Of a DNA stretch of 64,000 nucleotides, positions 34,342 to 44,710 are shown piece after piece. The stretch lies in contig NZ_CP107532.1 of assembly GCF_025813715.1 (NCBI RefSeq), positions 248,001 through 312,000 on the forward strand, in the 5' to 3' direction. The first letter of the stretch is position 1. The number at the start of each line of letters is the position of its first letter. This DNA is from Methylobacterium sp. FF17 (GTDB taxonomy: Bacteria; Pseudomonadota; Alphaproteobacteria; Rhizobiales; Beijerinckiaceae). A program made the translations under genes and the position numbers. The notes under the pieces are model-generated. The model saw nothing but the letters and a program-made list of their open reading frames with translations, was not told where the DNA came from and made no database searches.

Positions 34342-36216
34342 TTACGCCTCCATGGCTTCCAGCTCGACGATCATGCCCTCGATCATCGACAGCCCGATCT
34401 GCCAGAAGCCGGGATCGCGGGCGTCGAGCCCGAACGGGGCCAGCAACTCGCCGTAGGGCTTGGCGCCGCCGGCCGAGAGCAGCGCGAAGTAGCGATCCAC
34501 GAAGCCATCCTCGGCCTTCGAGTAGACCCCGTAGAGCGAGTTCACGAGGCAATCGCCGAAGGCGTAGGCGTAGACGTAGAACGGCGAGTGGATGAAGTGC
34601 GGGATGTAGGCCCAGAACGGCTCGTAGCCCGCATCGAGGCGGATCGCGGGGCCGAGGCTCTCGGCCTGCACCGACATCCAGAGCCCGTTGATCTGCTCGG
34701 CGGTCAGTTCGCCCTGCGCGCGGGCGAGGTGGACCTTGCGCTCGAAGGCGTAGAACGCGATCTGGCGCACCACCGTGTTGATCATGTCCTCGACCTTAGC
34801 GGCCAGCATGGCGCGGCGCTGCGCCGGGCTCGCCGTCGCCGCGAGCAGGCGCCGGAAGGTCAGCATCTCGCCGAACACGCTGGCGGTCTCGGCGAGCGTC
34901 AGGGGCGTCGGTGCCATCAGGGCGCCGTTCGGGCCCGCGAGCACCTGGTGCACGCCGTGGCCGAGCTCGTGCGCGAGGGTCATCACGTCGCGCGGCTTGC
35001 CCTGGTAGTTCACCAGCACGTAGGGGTGCGCCGAGGGCACGGTCGGGTGCGCGAAGGCGCCGGGCGCCTTGCCGGGGCGGGTCGGCGCGTCGATCCAGTT
35101 GCGGTCGAAGAAGGTGCGGGCGATGTCGGCCATGCGCGGCGAGAAGGCGCCGTAGGCGTCGAGCACGGTGTCGCGCGCCTCCGCCCAGGGGATCGTGCGC
35201 TGATCGACCTTCGGCAGCGGCGCGTTGCGGTCCCAGTAGGGCAGCGTCTCGACGCCGAACCACTTCGCCTTCAGGCGGTAGTAGCGGTGCGACAGGCGCG
35301 GATAGGCCGCCTGCACGGCCTCCACCAGGGCCGCGACGACCTCCGGCTCGACGCGGTTCGAGAGGTGGCGGGCATCCGCCACGTCGCTGAAGCCGCGCCA
35401 GCGGTCGGAGATCTCCTTGTCCTTGGCCAGCGTGTTGGTGATCAGCGTGAAGGTGCGCAGGTTCGCCCGGAACACCTCGCTCAGCGCCCCGGCCGCCTCC
35501 TTGCGGACGGCGCCGTCAGGGTCCTGGAGCTTGTTGAGGGTGGGCTCCAGGGTCAGCGCCTCGCCCTGGACAGGGAAGCGCAGGGCCGCGATCGTGCCGT
35601 CGAAGAGGCGGTTCCAGGCGGAGCGCCCCGTCACCGACTTCTCGAGGAACAGCTTCTCGGTGCGGTCGTCGAGCTGGAAGGGCTTCTCCCGGCGCAGGTC
35701 CGCGATCCACGGGGCGTAATGCGCCAGGGGACCGTCGGCCATCGCCCGGTCCAGGGTCTCGTCCGGGATGCGGTTGAGCTCGAGGGCGAAGAAGAGCAGG
35801 TGGCTCGAGGCCGTGGTCAGGCGCTCCTGGGTGTCCCCGTAGAACTTTTCGCGCAGCTCGTCGGTGGTGTCGCCGGAATAGACGAGACCGGCGAACGACA
35901 TCAGCCGGCCGAGCAGATCCTCGATGCCCTCGTAGGCCGCCACCGCCTCGGCGAGCTGGGACGAGGCCTCGGGACCGCCCGCGAGGTCGGCGAGGCGGCC
36001 GGCATAGCGCTCCGAGAACCGGGCGCAGTCCGCCTCAGCGCGGGCGAGGTCGGCGGTGAAGTCGGGGGAATCGATACCGGCATAGAGGTCCGTCAGATCC
36101 CATTCCGGCAGGGCGCCGAGACCCGCCGCGTGCGCGGCCGCCCTGGCCGCGCTGGTCCCTTCCGCATTCGCGACGATGCCCGAGAGGGTGGCATGGGCGA
36201 CGGCTCGGCTCGGCAT
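34342..36216 (-). CDS. M3-family oligoendopeptidase (PepF type)
   Basis: A 624-residue zinc metallopeptidase. The HELGHGVHQ motif (near residue 415) holds two His ligands and the catalytic Glu, and the downstream Glu ligand is expected in LAETASVFGEMLTF. The N-terminal WDLTDLYAGIDSPDF and the C-terminal FIHSPFYVYAYAFGDCLVNSLY blocks are typical of bacterial PepF-like enzymes of about 600 residues. It degrades cytoplasmic oligopeptides. The start giving MPSRAVAHATLS was chosen; the further upstream reading has no support. It stands alone, with 277 bases upstream before the divergent response-regulator gene. Confidence 0.92.
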   Translation of the reverse strand: MPSRAVAHATLSGIVANAEGTSAARAAAHAAGLGALPEWDLTDLYAGIDSPDFTADLARAEADCARFSERYAGRLADLAGGPEASSQLAEAVAAYEGIEDLLGRLMSFAGLVYSGDTTDELREKFYGDTQERLTTASSHLLFFALELNRIPDETLDRAMADGPLAHYAPWIADLRREKPFQLDDRTEKLFLEKSVTGRSAWNRLFDGTIAALRFPVQGEALTLEPTLNKLQDPDGAVRKEAAGALSEVFRANLRTFTLITNTLAKDKEISDRWRGFSDVADARHLSNRVEPEVVAALVEAVQAAYPRLSHRYYRLKAKWFGVETLPYWDRNAPLPKVDQRTIPWAEARDTVLDAYGAFSPRMADIARTFFDRNWIDAPTRPGKAPGAFAHPTVPSAHPYVLVNYQGKPRDVMTLAHELGHGVHQVLAGPNGALMAPTPLTLAETASVFGEMLTFRRLLAATASPAQRRAMLAAKVEDMINTVVRQIAFYAFERKVHLARAQGELTAEQINGLWMSVQAESLGPAIRLDAGYEPFWAYIPHFIHSPFYVYAYAFGDCLVNSLYGVYSKAEDGFVDRYFALLSAGGAKPYGELLAPFGLDARDPGFWQIGLSMIEGMIVELEAMEA

Positions 36217-36493
36217 GATGGTTCGCTTCCCTGGTGGCACGACGGGTGCCCTGGCCGCTGATATCGAGCGCCGGCCCGGTGCGATCAATCCGCGTCGGGC
36301 AGAATCGTCCGTCGCACCCGCGTTTGCACAGGCGCGTTCCGGCCGCGACGCGGCGCCGGCGGCCGTCCCCGATGAAAAGTCCGATCGTCGTTAAGCGCGG
36401 CTTTACGCATCTGGCCCACCCTACGGTTCGAAACGAAACAAGCGGGCGTGGCGGCCTCCGGTCCGTCCCGCCCGCGAACCTCGAGGCTGCCCC

Positions 36494-37984
<1,491 letters not shown>

Positions 37985-38098
37985 CGGCTTCCGTCGGGCG
38001 TCCTTTGCCGGAGCTCGGGTGCGATTGCGCACGCGCGCTCGAGATCCGATCATCCTAATGCCATCGGCCGGCCCGGTCGGTCCCGAGGAGTTGCACCC

Positions 38099-40201
38099 AT
38101 GGGCGTTTCGCGCTCCGCCGCCGTCGCGCTGTCAGCCCTGCTGGCGGCCTCCACGGCCCAAGCTCAGACGGCCCAAGCTCAGACGGCCGAACCGGCGGCA
38201 ACACCGTCGGTGATCCGGAACGCCGCCGTCGATCCCGGCGCGGCCCCGGTCGCACCGGAGGCGCCGAAACCCGCGCTCGCCGCCGACGCCCCGAAGCCCG
38301 CGACCTCGCCGGATGCCCCGGCCGCTGAAGCGCCTCCCGCCCAAGCTCCCGGCGCCCAGACCTCCGGTGCCCAAACCCCAGGGGCCCAAGCCCCGATCGC
38401 CCCTGCGCCGGCCGCCGAAGCCCCGCCACCGCCGGCCGATCCGCAATCGGCCGCCGTCGCCGCGCGCCTGTCCGATCCGGCCCCCCTCCTCCCGCGTCTC
38501 TCGACCAAGGAACGCGAGGCGATCCAGGCCTTCTACGCGCTCGGCGCGTTCAAGCCGGTGTGGATCGCGGACGGGGCCTTCACCCCGGCGGCGAAGTCGG
38601 TCGCCGCGCGCCTGGCCGCTGCCGGCGAGGACGGCCTCACGGCCTCGGCCTACCCCGTGCCGGTGCTCGGGACCCAGGGCGTCACCGAGGCGCAGCTCGC
38701 CGAGGCGGAGCTGAAGCTCTCGGCCGCCGTGGTGCTCTACGCGCGGGACGCCCGGGGCGGGCGCATCGCCCTGTCCAGCGTCTCCCGGCTGATCACCCCC
38801 GTCCTCGATATCCCCGCGCCCGATACCGTCCTCGGCCGCATCGCCTCGGCGGGGAGTTCGGCCGGCGCCCTCCTTCAGGGCTACAACCCGGCCCAGCCCG
38901 GCTACCTCGCCCTCAAGGCGCGCCTCGCCGCCCTGCGCGGCCACAACCATGCGCCGGTGCCGCCGAGCGTGCAGCTTCCCCCGGGCCCGGTCCTCAAGCT
39001 CGGGATGACCGATCCGCGCGTCCCGGCCCTGCGCAGCCGCTTCGGCCTTGAGACCCGCACCGCCGGCACACTCGATTCCGGACCCGGCGACCCCGAGACC
39101 TACGATGCCCGCGTGGCCGCCGCCGTGTCGGGCTTCCAGCGCGGGCGCGGCCTGCCGGCCACCGGCACGCTGACGGCGCAGACCGTGGCCGCCCTCGCCC
39201 GGCCCGACACGGCCGCCCGGACCGACGAGGGCGAGGCCGCCCTCATCGTGAACATGGAGCGCTGGCGCTGGCTCCCCTCCGACCTCGGCCGCGACTACGT
39301 CATGGTCAACATTCCGGAATTCAAACTCCGGGTGATCCGCGACGGCCGCCAGCGCGACGAGGCCCGCGTCATCGTCGGCAAGACCGAATCCCCCACCCCG
39401 ATCTTCTCGGGGATGATGGAATACGCCGTCGTCAATCCGTCGTGGAACGTGCCGCCCTCGATCCTGAAGAACGAGTTCCTGCCCGGCCTCGCCCGCGACC
39501 CGAACTACGCGGCCCGGCGCGGCTACGAGGTGGTCTACCGCAACGGCAACGTGTCGGTGCGCCAGCCGCCGGGCGAGCGCAACGCCCTCGGCTTCATCAA
39601 GTTCATGTTCCCGAACAACCACGCGGTCTACCTGCACGACACGCCGAACCGCGGCCTGTTCTCCGCCTCGCAGCGGGCGCTCAGCCACGGCTGCGTGCGG
39701 GTGGACGACCCGTTCCGCTTCGCCGACGCGGTGCTGCCCGAGGCCTGGTCGAGCGAGCGCCTGAAGAAGCTCATCGGCAAGGGCGAACGGCATATCCGCC
39801 TTCCCGAGAAGCTGCCGGTGCACCTCGCCTACTTCACCACCTCGGTGGACGAGGCCGGCGGCGTGCGCACCCTGCCGGACCTCTACGGCTACGATGCCCG
39901 CATGAAGGTCGCGCTGGGCCTGAGCCCCGGCAGCCTCCTCGTGGCCAAGGCCCCGGGCGGCAAGACGTCCGGCGCAAAGCCCGTCGCGGGCCGGACGTCC
40001 GGTTCCGGGAGCGCCGAGGCGGCCAATGCTGTCAAGCCGAAGCCCAAGCCGGTGGCGGAGGTGCGGCGCAGGCCCCGCCCCGAGGCGGCCTTCGCCGACG
40101 CCCCCACGACCCGGACCTCGGCCGCGCGGGCCCCGGCCGATTTCGGCGAGCCCGACCTCTGGACGCCCCGTCCCGGCCGTACCTCGAACGGCTGGTGGTA
40201 G
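38099..40201 (+). CDS. L,D-transpeptidase of the YcbB type
   Basis: A 700-residue murein L,D-transpeptidase. An N-terminal signal-like segment (MGVSRSAAVALSALLAASTA then QA) is followed by an Ala/Pro-rich low-complexity linker of about 110 residues, which contains a perfect 15-base duplication (GCCCAAGCTCAGACG twice). A scaffold domain, a peptidoglycan-binding domain (KLGMTDPRVPALRSRFG, GFQRGRGLPATGTLTAQT) and a YkuD catalytic domain (MERWRWLPSDLGRDYVMVNI, SHGCVRVDDP with Cys near residue 532) follow. It forms 3-3 cross-links in the periplasm. The tail is Lys/Pro/Arg-rich. GAGGAG lies nine bases before the ATG. The DUF882 gene follows in the same direction after 281 bases. Confidence 0.92.
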   Translation: MGVSRSAAVALSALLAASTAQAQTAQAQTAEPAATPSVIRNAAVDPGAAPVAPEAPKPALAADAPKPATSPDAPAAEAPPAQAPGAQTSGAQTPGAQAPIAPAPAAEAPPPPADPQSAAVAARLSDPAPLLPRLSTKEREAIQAFYALGAFKPVWIADGAFTPAAKSVAARLAAAGEDGLTASAYPVPVLGTQGVTEAQLAEAELKLSAAVVLYARDARGGRIALSSVSRLITPVLDIPAPDTVLGRIASAGSSAGALLQGYNPAQPGYLALKARLAALRGHNHAPVPPSVQLPPGPVLKLGMTDPRVPALRSRFGLETRTAGTLDSGPGDPETYDARVAAAVSGFQRGRGLPATGTLTAQTVAALARPDTAARTDEGEAALIVNMERWRWLPSDLGRDYVMVNIPEFKLRVIRDGRQRDEARVIVGKTESPTPIFSGMMEYAVVNPSWNVPPSILKNEFLPGLARDPNYAARRGYEVVYRNGNVSVRQPPGERNALGFIKFMFPNNHAVYLHDTPNRGLFSASQRALSHGCVRVDDPFRFADAVLPEAWSSERLKKLIGKGERHIRLPEKLPVHLAYFTTSVDEAGGVRTLPDLYGYDARMKVALGLSPGSLLVAKAPGGKTSGAKPVAGRTSGSGSAEAANAVKPKPKPVAEVRRRPRPEAAFADAPTTRTSAARAPADFGEPDLWTPRPGRTSNGWW

Positions 40202-40482
40202 GCGGCGCCCCGGCGGCTGCTCCCACTGCTCCATTTCGCCGGGTCGGCGTCCCGCTCGATCCCGTCTGGTTCGCTTCGCGGCGCGTCACCCCCGCGGGCG
40301 GCTGGACTCCGCGTGCGGCCGCACACCCCCGGCACGATTTCGCCACGGTTCAGACTTAGCCCTGAAGCCGACAAAAGGCGAAGCGACGAGGATCCGGTAA
40401 ACCGGTCGTTCACGGTTTTCGGCAACCTTGCGTTCACCATGATTCGCGTCCCGCTCGCGATCAGGCAGAGGGTGAGACCAAG

Positions 40483-42018
40483 GTGCTGAAGCGTCTGCGA
40501 AATGGGCTCCCGAGGCCAACGCGTGTCACCGAGGCGGATCAGGTACGCGAGGCCGGCAAGGCGCGCGTGGCGGCGCGCAGCCGCCGGCTTCGCCCCCTCG
40601 CCGCCATCGTCGCGGGACTCGGCCTCACCGTGGTGGGCGGCACGCGCGGCACGCAGGATGCGGTGGCCAACGGCGATACCCGCACCCTCTCGATCTATCA
40701 CAGCCACACCAAGGAAAGCCTGACCGTCACCTTCAAGCGTGACGGCCGCTACGATCGGGCCGCCCTGGAGCAACTGAACTGGCTCCTGCGCGATTGGCGC
40801 GCGGACGAGCCCACGAAGATGGACCCGCGCCTGTTCGATACGGTGTGGGAGGCCTACCGCTCCGTCGGCTCGCAGGAACCGATCACCGTCGTTTCCGCCT
40901 ATCGCTCCCCCGGCACCAACGCGATGCTGCGGCGGCGCTCCCGCATGGTGGCCGAGTACAGCCAGCACATGCTCGGCAAGGCGATGGACTTCTACCTGCC
41001 CGACGTATCCATCGACCAGATCCGCGCCATCGGCATGCGCATGCAGCGAGGCGGCGTGGGCTGGTATCCGCGCTCGGGAACTCCCTTCGTCCACCTGGAC
41101 GTGGGCTCGGTCCGGTCCTGGCCGCGCATGACCCACGACCAGCTCGCCCGGCTGTTCCCGGACGGCAAGACCGTCCACCTGCCCTCCGACAACCGCCCGC
41201 TCCCCGGCTACGAGTTGGCGCGCGCCGAGGTCCTGGCCCGGGGCGGCACCGTGCTCGGCGTCACGGAAGTGGCGCAGATGGACGAGGATGACGGGCCGAG
41301 CATCAAGGGCTTCTTCGCCAGCCTGTTCGGCGGCGGCAGCCGCGAGGCGGAACCGCCGGCCCAGGTCGCGAAGGCGCAGGGCCGCTCGCGGGCCAAGGCG
41401 GCGCCGGTGCTCGTGGCGAGCGCGGATCCCGAGGATCAGTCCGCGACCCGCTCGGCCCTCGCCTACGCCGCGCCGGCCGCCGACGACACGCTGAAAACCG
41501 CGCTCCTGCGCCGCGATGGCCGCGACGCGCAGAGCCTCCTGACGGCGGAGACGGGGGAGACGGCGGCGGCCGCCCCCGAGCCTGCCGCGACGATCGCGCT
41601 CCCGCTTCCGCCCCGGCGCCCGGCCGAGTTCGCCGCCGTCACGGCCGCCCTGACCATGCCGCTGCCCCCGCCGCGCCCGCCGGTCCAGGTCGCGAGCCTC
41701 GGGACCTCCGGCATGGCGAATCTCACGGTTCCGCCCGCCCCCGCGCGCGCCGGTGCCCCGCTGGTTCCCGCCAACGCCGATTCGCGTACCCAGCTCCGGG
41801 CCCTGTTCGCGGCCGCGACCGCCGATGCGGAGCCCGCGAGCCGCGCCGCGCCGGTCAAGCTGGCCAACGCCAAGGCGAAGCTCGACGGGGCGCCCGCCGC
41901 GATCGTCGCCCCCGTCACCGGTGTCGCGACCCGCTTTTCCACCCGCAGTCCGGGCGACGACCTCGCGGCGTCCCGATTCACCGGATCCGCGACCCGCGTG
42001 GTGCCCGGCGCCCGCTGA
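40483..42018 (+). CDS. DUF882 (YcbK-type, M15-like) cell-wall peptidase
   Basis: A 511-residue protein. A membrane segment or signal at residues about 35-55 (LAAIVAGLGLTVVGGTRGTQ) precedes a DUF882 domain: IYHSHTKESLTVTF, NWLLRDWR, TVVSAYRSPGTNAML, SQHMLGKAMDFYLPD and TPFVHLDVGSVRSW. The His and Asp of QHMLGKAMD and the His of FVHLDVG match the zinc ligands of M15 peptidases. The last 250 residues are Pro/Ala-rich and low in complexity. Relatives are predicted murein endopeptidases acting in the periplasm. It starts with GTG preceded by GAGGGTGAG. Its position after an L,D-transpeptidase gene suggests joint work on peptidoglycan. Confidence 0.88.
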   Translation: MLKRLRNGLPRPTRVTEADQVREAGKARVAARSRRLRPLAAIVAGLGLTVVGGTRGTQDAVANGDTRTLSIYHSHTKESLTVTFKRDGRYDRAALEQLNWLLRDWRADEPTKMDPRLFDTVWEAYRSVGSQEPITVVSAYRSPGTNAMLRRRSRMVAEYSQHMLGKAMDFYLPDVSIDQIRAIGMRMQRGGVGWYPRSGTPFVHLDVGSVRSWPRMTHDQLARLFPDGKTVHLPSDNRPLPGYELARAEVLARGGTVLGVTEVAQMDEDDGPSIKGFFASLFGGGSREAEPPAQVAKAQGRSRAKAAPVLVASADPEDQSATRSALAYAAPAADDTLKTALLRRDGRDAQSLLTAETGETAAAAPEPAATIALPLPPRRPAEFAAVTAALTMPLPPPRPPVQVASLGTSGMANLTVPPAPARAGAPLVPANADSRTQLRALFAAATADAEPASRAAPVKLANAKAKLDGAPAAIVAPVTGVATRFSTRSPGDDLAASRFTGSATRVVPGAR

Positions 42019-42703
42019 GCGTCGGCCCTCGCCCCGAAACCCCGCGCCTCGGCCGGTCGGCCGCCTCCATCCACACGCTTGAGCCTGCGGGCTCGCGCCC
42101 GCCGTGGTGGCGGTGACGCGTTCCAAGACCGTCATCGGGTTCGACCGCAACGGCCCGCATCCGGGCCGGGGCGACGGCGTCGTCGCGCCCAGGGCGCCGC
42201 GGCGCGATTTTCCCCGGCAGTTGCCTCAGTCTCGGCCATGATCTCTGCGACAAGGCCGGCGTGTGCCAAGGTTTCGCCCTTGGGCGCTTTGTTCTATTCT
42301 GGACGAACGCCGCGCGAACGACCTACTCACGAAATCGAGAGGTGACAAGCCTCGTGCTCGTGAATCAAAGCTAACCCCGCTAACCTTCGGCGTTCCGTTC
42401 GCTGGGTCCACAACTCAGGATCGTCGCGCGGATCGACCAACGTATGTGATGGCGGCAGGGTGTTTTCAGGCTTTGATAGGGATCTGTGCCCTCGGCCGGA
42501 TTTGATCGCGCGGGCGCCTGTATTGAAGGAACATCTCGGCTGTACGTCGTTTATCTGAGCGCAAGTCGTCCGGCCTCCCTCAAATGGGTCAGGACTCGGA
42601 ATATCCATTGGTCCAGAAGGCTCGATCCGTCTCAATGGGACGGAGTCGAGAACCGGGTTCTGAACGACGGAACTCCCCAGGCCCCGAAGGGAGGCACTCC
42701 GCC
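42019..42703. other. Gene-free region of about 685 bases
   Basis: No reading frame here shows the G/C-ending codon bias of the genes around it, and it is locally more AT-rich around 42220-42500. A GAAC-N7-GAAC sequence at 42305-42319 matches the alphaproteobacterial LexA-box pattern but has no SOS gene next to it. A ribosome site GGGAGG at the end belongs to the small gene at 42704. Nothing else is recognised. Confidence 0.4.
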
Positions 42704-42862
42704 ATGTTCGCCATCAGCTTGACCTGCCTCCTCGCCGGCGTGGCCCTCGCGGCCGCCGCGCAGAGTTTCCCGAACCACCGGGCGGCCATGGAATGGGCCT
42801 GCGGGACCCTGCTGCTCGCGGGGCTGGGGCTGCTCGGATTCGGCCTGCGCCTGTACCGGTAG
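42704..42862 (+). CDS. Small membrane protein with two predicted helices
   Basis: A 52-residue hydrophobic protein: MFAISLTCLLAGVALAAAAQ forms the first helix and TLLLAGLGLLGFGLRLY the second, joined by a short polar loop with FPNHRAAMEWACG. GGGAGG sits nine bases before the ATG. The hydrophobic pattern and strong ribosome site argue for a real gene. I recognise no family. It is convergent with gapR, and the hairpin repeat array separates the two. Confidence 0.5.
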   Translation: MFAISLTCLLAGVALAAAAQSFPNHRAAMEWACGTLLLAGLGLLGFGLRLYR

Positions 42863-42868
42863 GCCGTG

Positions 42869-43010
42869 GGCGCCGTCCGGCGCCGGTTCCGGGAGGCGAA
42901 GGCGCCGTCCGGCGCCTGTTCCAGTGGGCAAGGGCGCCGTCCGGCGCCACTTTTGTGGGCAAGGGCGCCGTCCGGCGCCAATTTCAGTGGGCAAGGGCGC
43001 CGTCGGCGCC
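42869..43010. repeat. Five-copy 32-bp tandem array of GC-rich hairpins
   Basis: The palindromic core GGCGCCGTCCGGCGCC begins at 42869, 42901, 42933 and 42964, and a core shortened by one base begins at 42996, so the period is 31-32 bases. The spacers vary (GGTTCCGGGAGGCGAA, TGTTCCAGTGGGCAAG, and versions with ACTTTTGT). Each core folds into a hairpin with GGCGCC arms. The array fills the gap between the stop of a small plus-strand gene and the stop of gapR, so it may act in transcription termination or RNA stability. Confidence 0.9.
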
Positions 43011-43018
43011 CCGGGGCC

Positions 43019-43285
43019 TCAGACCATGCCGAGCGCCTGCATGTAGAGCTCGAGGATCGCCTCCTCCTCCTGGCGCTCGGCGTGGTCCTTCTTGCGCAGG
43101 GAGATGATCTTGCGCAGGGCCTTGGTGTCAAAGCCGGTGCCCTTGGCCTCGGCGTAGACGTCCTTGATGTCGGAGGCGAGGCCGGCCTTCTCCTCCTCCA
43201 GGCGCTCGATGCGCTCGATGAAGCTCTTGAGCTGGTCGGCGGCGACGGAGGAGGCGTCGACGGCGGGTGCGGCGGATGCGGCCAT
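43019..43285 (-). CDS. gapR: Nucleoid-associated protein GapR (DUF2312)
   Basis: An 88-residue protein of the DUF2312 family. After a variable Ala/Ser start, the body [51 protein letters not shown] is the near-invariant coiled-coil and DNA-contact region of GapR. Caulobacter GapR binds overtwisted AT-rich DNA ahead of replication forks and stimulates topoisomerases. The start is the ATG giving [12 protein letters not shown]. It is followed at its 3' end by the hairpin array. The DUF1244 gene lies upstream in the same direction, 83 bases away. Confidence 0.93.
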   Translation of the reverse strand: MAASAAPAVDASSVAADQLKSFIERIERLEEEKAGLASDIKDVYAEAKGTGFDTKALRKIISLRKKDHAERQEEEAILELYMQALGMV

Positions 43286-43368
43286 GGTCGTCTCAAGTCC
43301 CTGAGATGCGAGGCGCCGCGATGCGCGCGCCGGAACCGCTTCGATAAGCCGTCAAGCTTACCGGGAGC

Positions 43369-43677
43369 TTAGTGCGGCTCCGGTGCCGCCTTCGCGAAGG
43401 CCGCCTGCTGCTCCGGAGAGGCGTCCGCCTGGTGCAGGCGCTTCCACTCGGCATAGGGCATGCCGTAGACGGCCTCCCGGCTCGCGTCCTTGCTCAGGGG
43501 CAGGCCCTGCGCATCGGCCGCGTCCTTGAGCCAGTTCGAGAGGCAGTTGCGGCAGAACCCGGCCATGTTCATGAGGTCGATGTTCTGCACGTCGGTGCGG
43601 TTCTGCAGGTGCGCCACGAGGCGGCGGAACACCGCGGCTTCGAGTTCCGTCCGGGTGGCGGCGTCGATCTCGGTCAT
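43369..43677 (-). CDS. DUF1244 domain protein
   Basis: A 102-residue protein. The middle reads AAVFRRLVAHLQNRTDVQNI and LMNMAGFCRNCLSNWLKDAA, the conserved core of DUF1244 (SMc04352-like), with a CxxC pair in FCRNCLSNW. YGMPYAEWKRLHQ near the end is also conserved. The family is common in proteobacteria and its molecular role is not established; the CxxC might bind a metal. No membrane segment is seen. It is upstream of gapR in the same direction and downstream of the N-formylglutamate amidohydrolase gene, 63 bases from its stop. Confidence 0.88.
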   Translation of the reverse strand: MTEIDAATRTELEAAVFRRLVAHLQNRTDVQNIDLMNMAGFCRNCLSNWLKDAADAQGLPLSKDASREAVYGMPYAEWKRLHQADASPEQQAAFAKAAPEPH

Positions 43678-43740
43678 GATGGCGTCTCCTTGCTGGACCC
43701 TTCAGGTCGGCGTGGCGGGGCGTCGCGTCAAGCGCGGCGC

Positions 43741-44487
43741 TCAGGCACGGATCGGCAGCATGGGCGCGAGCAGGCGCGCGAACCGCGCCGCCCACTCGGC
43801 TTGGCCCGCCTCGCCGACGATGAGGTCCTGGCGGATCTCCACGAGCGCGTTGGGCAGCCCGCGCGCCATCGCGTGGCGGTCGATCGTGTCGCCGGGCAGG
43901 CCGCCGCCGTAGGGCTCGTTGTCGCCGACCGTCAGCCCCGCCGGATCGGCGCGCAGGCCCGCGATCAGCGGCGCGCTCATGCGGTCGTCGCGGTCCCAGA
44001 GGATGCCGACCTCCCAGGGGCGCGGCACCCCGCGCCAATAGGGCGTGAAGCTGTGGATGGTGACGATGGCGGGCCGCACCCCGGTCGCGGTCGCGGCGGC
44101 GATGCCGGCCTCGATCGCGGCGTCGAAGGGCTCATAGAAGCGCCGGATGCGCTCGGCCTTGCCCGCCTCGTCGATGCGGGCGTTGCCCGGCACCACGGCT
44201 CCGTCGGAGAGGCGCATCACCAGGGTCGGGTCGGCCCGGCCCCGGTTCGGGTCGATGATGAGGCGCGAGAAGCGGGTCAGGATCGCGGGCGCGCCGAGCT
44301 GGGCCGCGAGCCGGCGGGTCACGGCGGCGGCGCCGATGTCGTAGGCGATGTGGCGGCTGAACTCGTGCGCCGGCACCCCGAGCTGGGCCAGATCCTCGGG
44401 CACGTGGTTCGAGGCGTGGTCGCAGATCAGCAGGAGGCCGCGGGCGGGGTCGCCGGGGAGCGTCTCGACGGGATGCGGTGGCAGCAT
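43741..44487 (-). CDS. N-formylglutamate amidohydrolase family protein
   Basis: A 248-residue member of the N-formylglutamate amidohydrolase family. The conserved LLLICDHASNHVPEDL opening, HIAYDIGAAAVTRRLA, RFSRLIIDPNR, and IVTIHSFTPYWRG segments give the zinc-binding and catalytic His/Asp residues. NALVEIRQDLI near the end is also typical. The classical enzyme (HutG) ends histidine degradation by releasing formate and glutamate, but no hut genes are visible here and relatives with other amide substrates are common. The start at MLPPHPVETLPG is preferred to longer readings. It is divergent from the glycerate kinase gene at 44711. Confidence 0.82.
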   Translation of the reverse strand: MLPPHPVETLPGDPARGLLLICDHASNHVPEDLAQLGVPAHEFSRHIAYDIGAAAVTRRLAAQLGAPAILTRFSRLIIDPNRGRADPTLVMRLSDGAVVPGNARIDEAGKAERIRRFYEPFDAAIEAGIAAATATGVRPAIVTIHSFTPYWRGVPRPWEVGILWDRDDRMSAPLIAGLRADPAGLTVGDNEPYGGGLPGDTIDRHAMARGLPNALVEIRQDLIVGEAGQAEWAARFARLLAPMLPIRA

Positions 44488-44710
44488 GGGGTCTCGCGCG
44501 GTCCGGGGTTGCGGCAGGCGGGGCTCCGGCCGCGGCCGCGGACGGTCCTTCCGCGAACGCGTGGCTTGCCGAGGCGGCGGGCGTCGGGCACAGCACGTAT
44601 CGCGGATCGCGCCGCGACGGCAACAATCCGGCGTCATGCCGGGGGCAGAACAATCCGGAGGAGAACCCCCGGGCCGCCTTCGCGACCGCCAACCGGATGA
44701 CGGAAGCGCC

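Noticed and set aside
38157..38186. 15-base duplication inside the L,D-transpeptidase gene as a regulatory repeat
   Set aside because: It is in frame in a low-complexity Ala/Gln region of the protein and is simply explained by slippage within coding sequence.
42305..42319. GAAC-N7-GAAC, the LexA-box pattern of alphaproteobacteria
   Set aside because: No SOS gene follows it, and a pattern of eight fixed bases is expected once or twice in 64 kb by chance.
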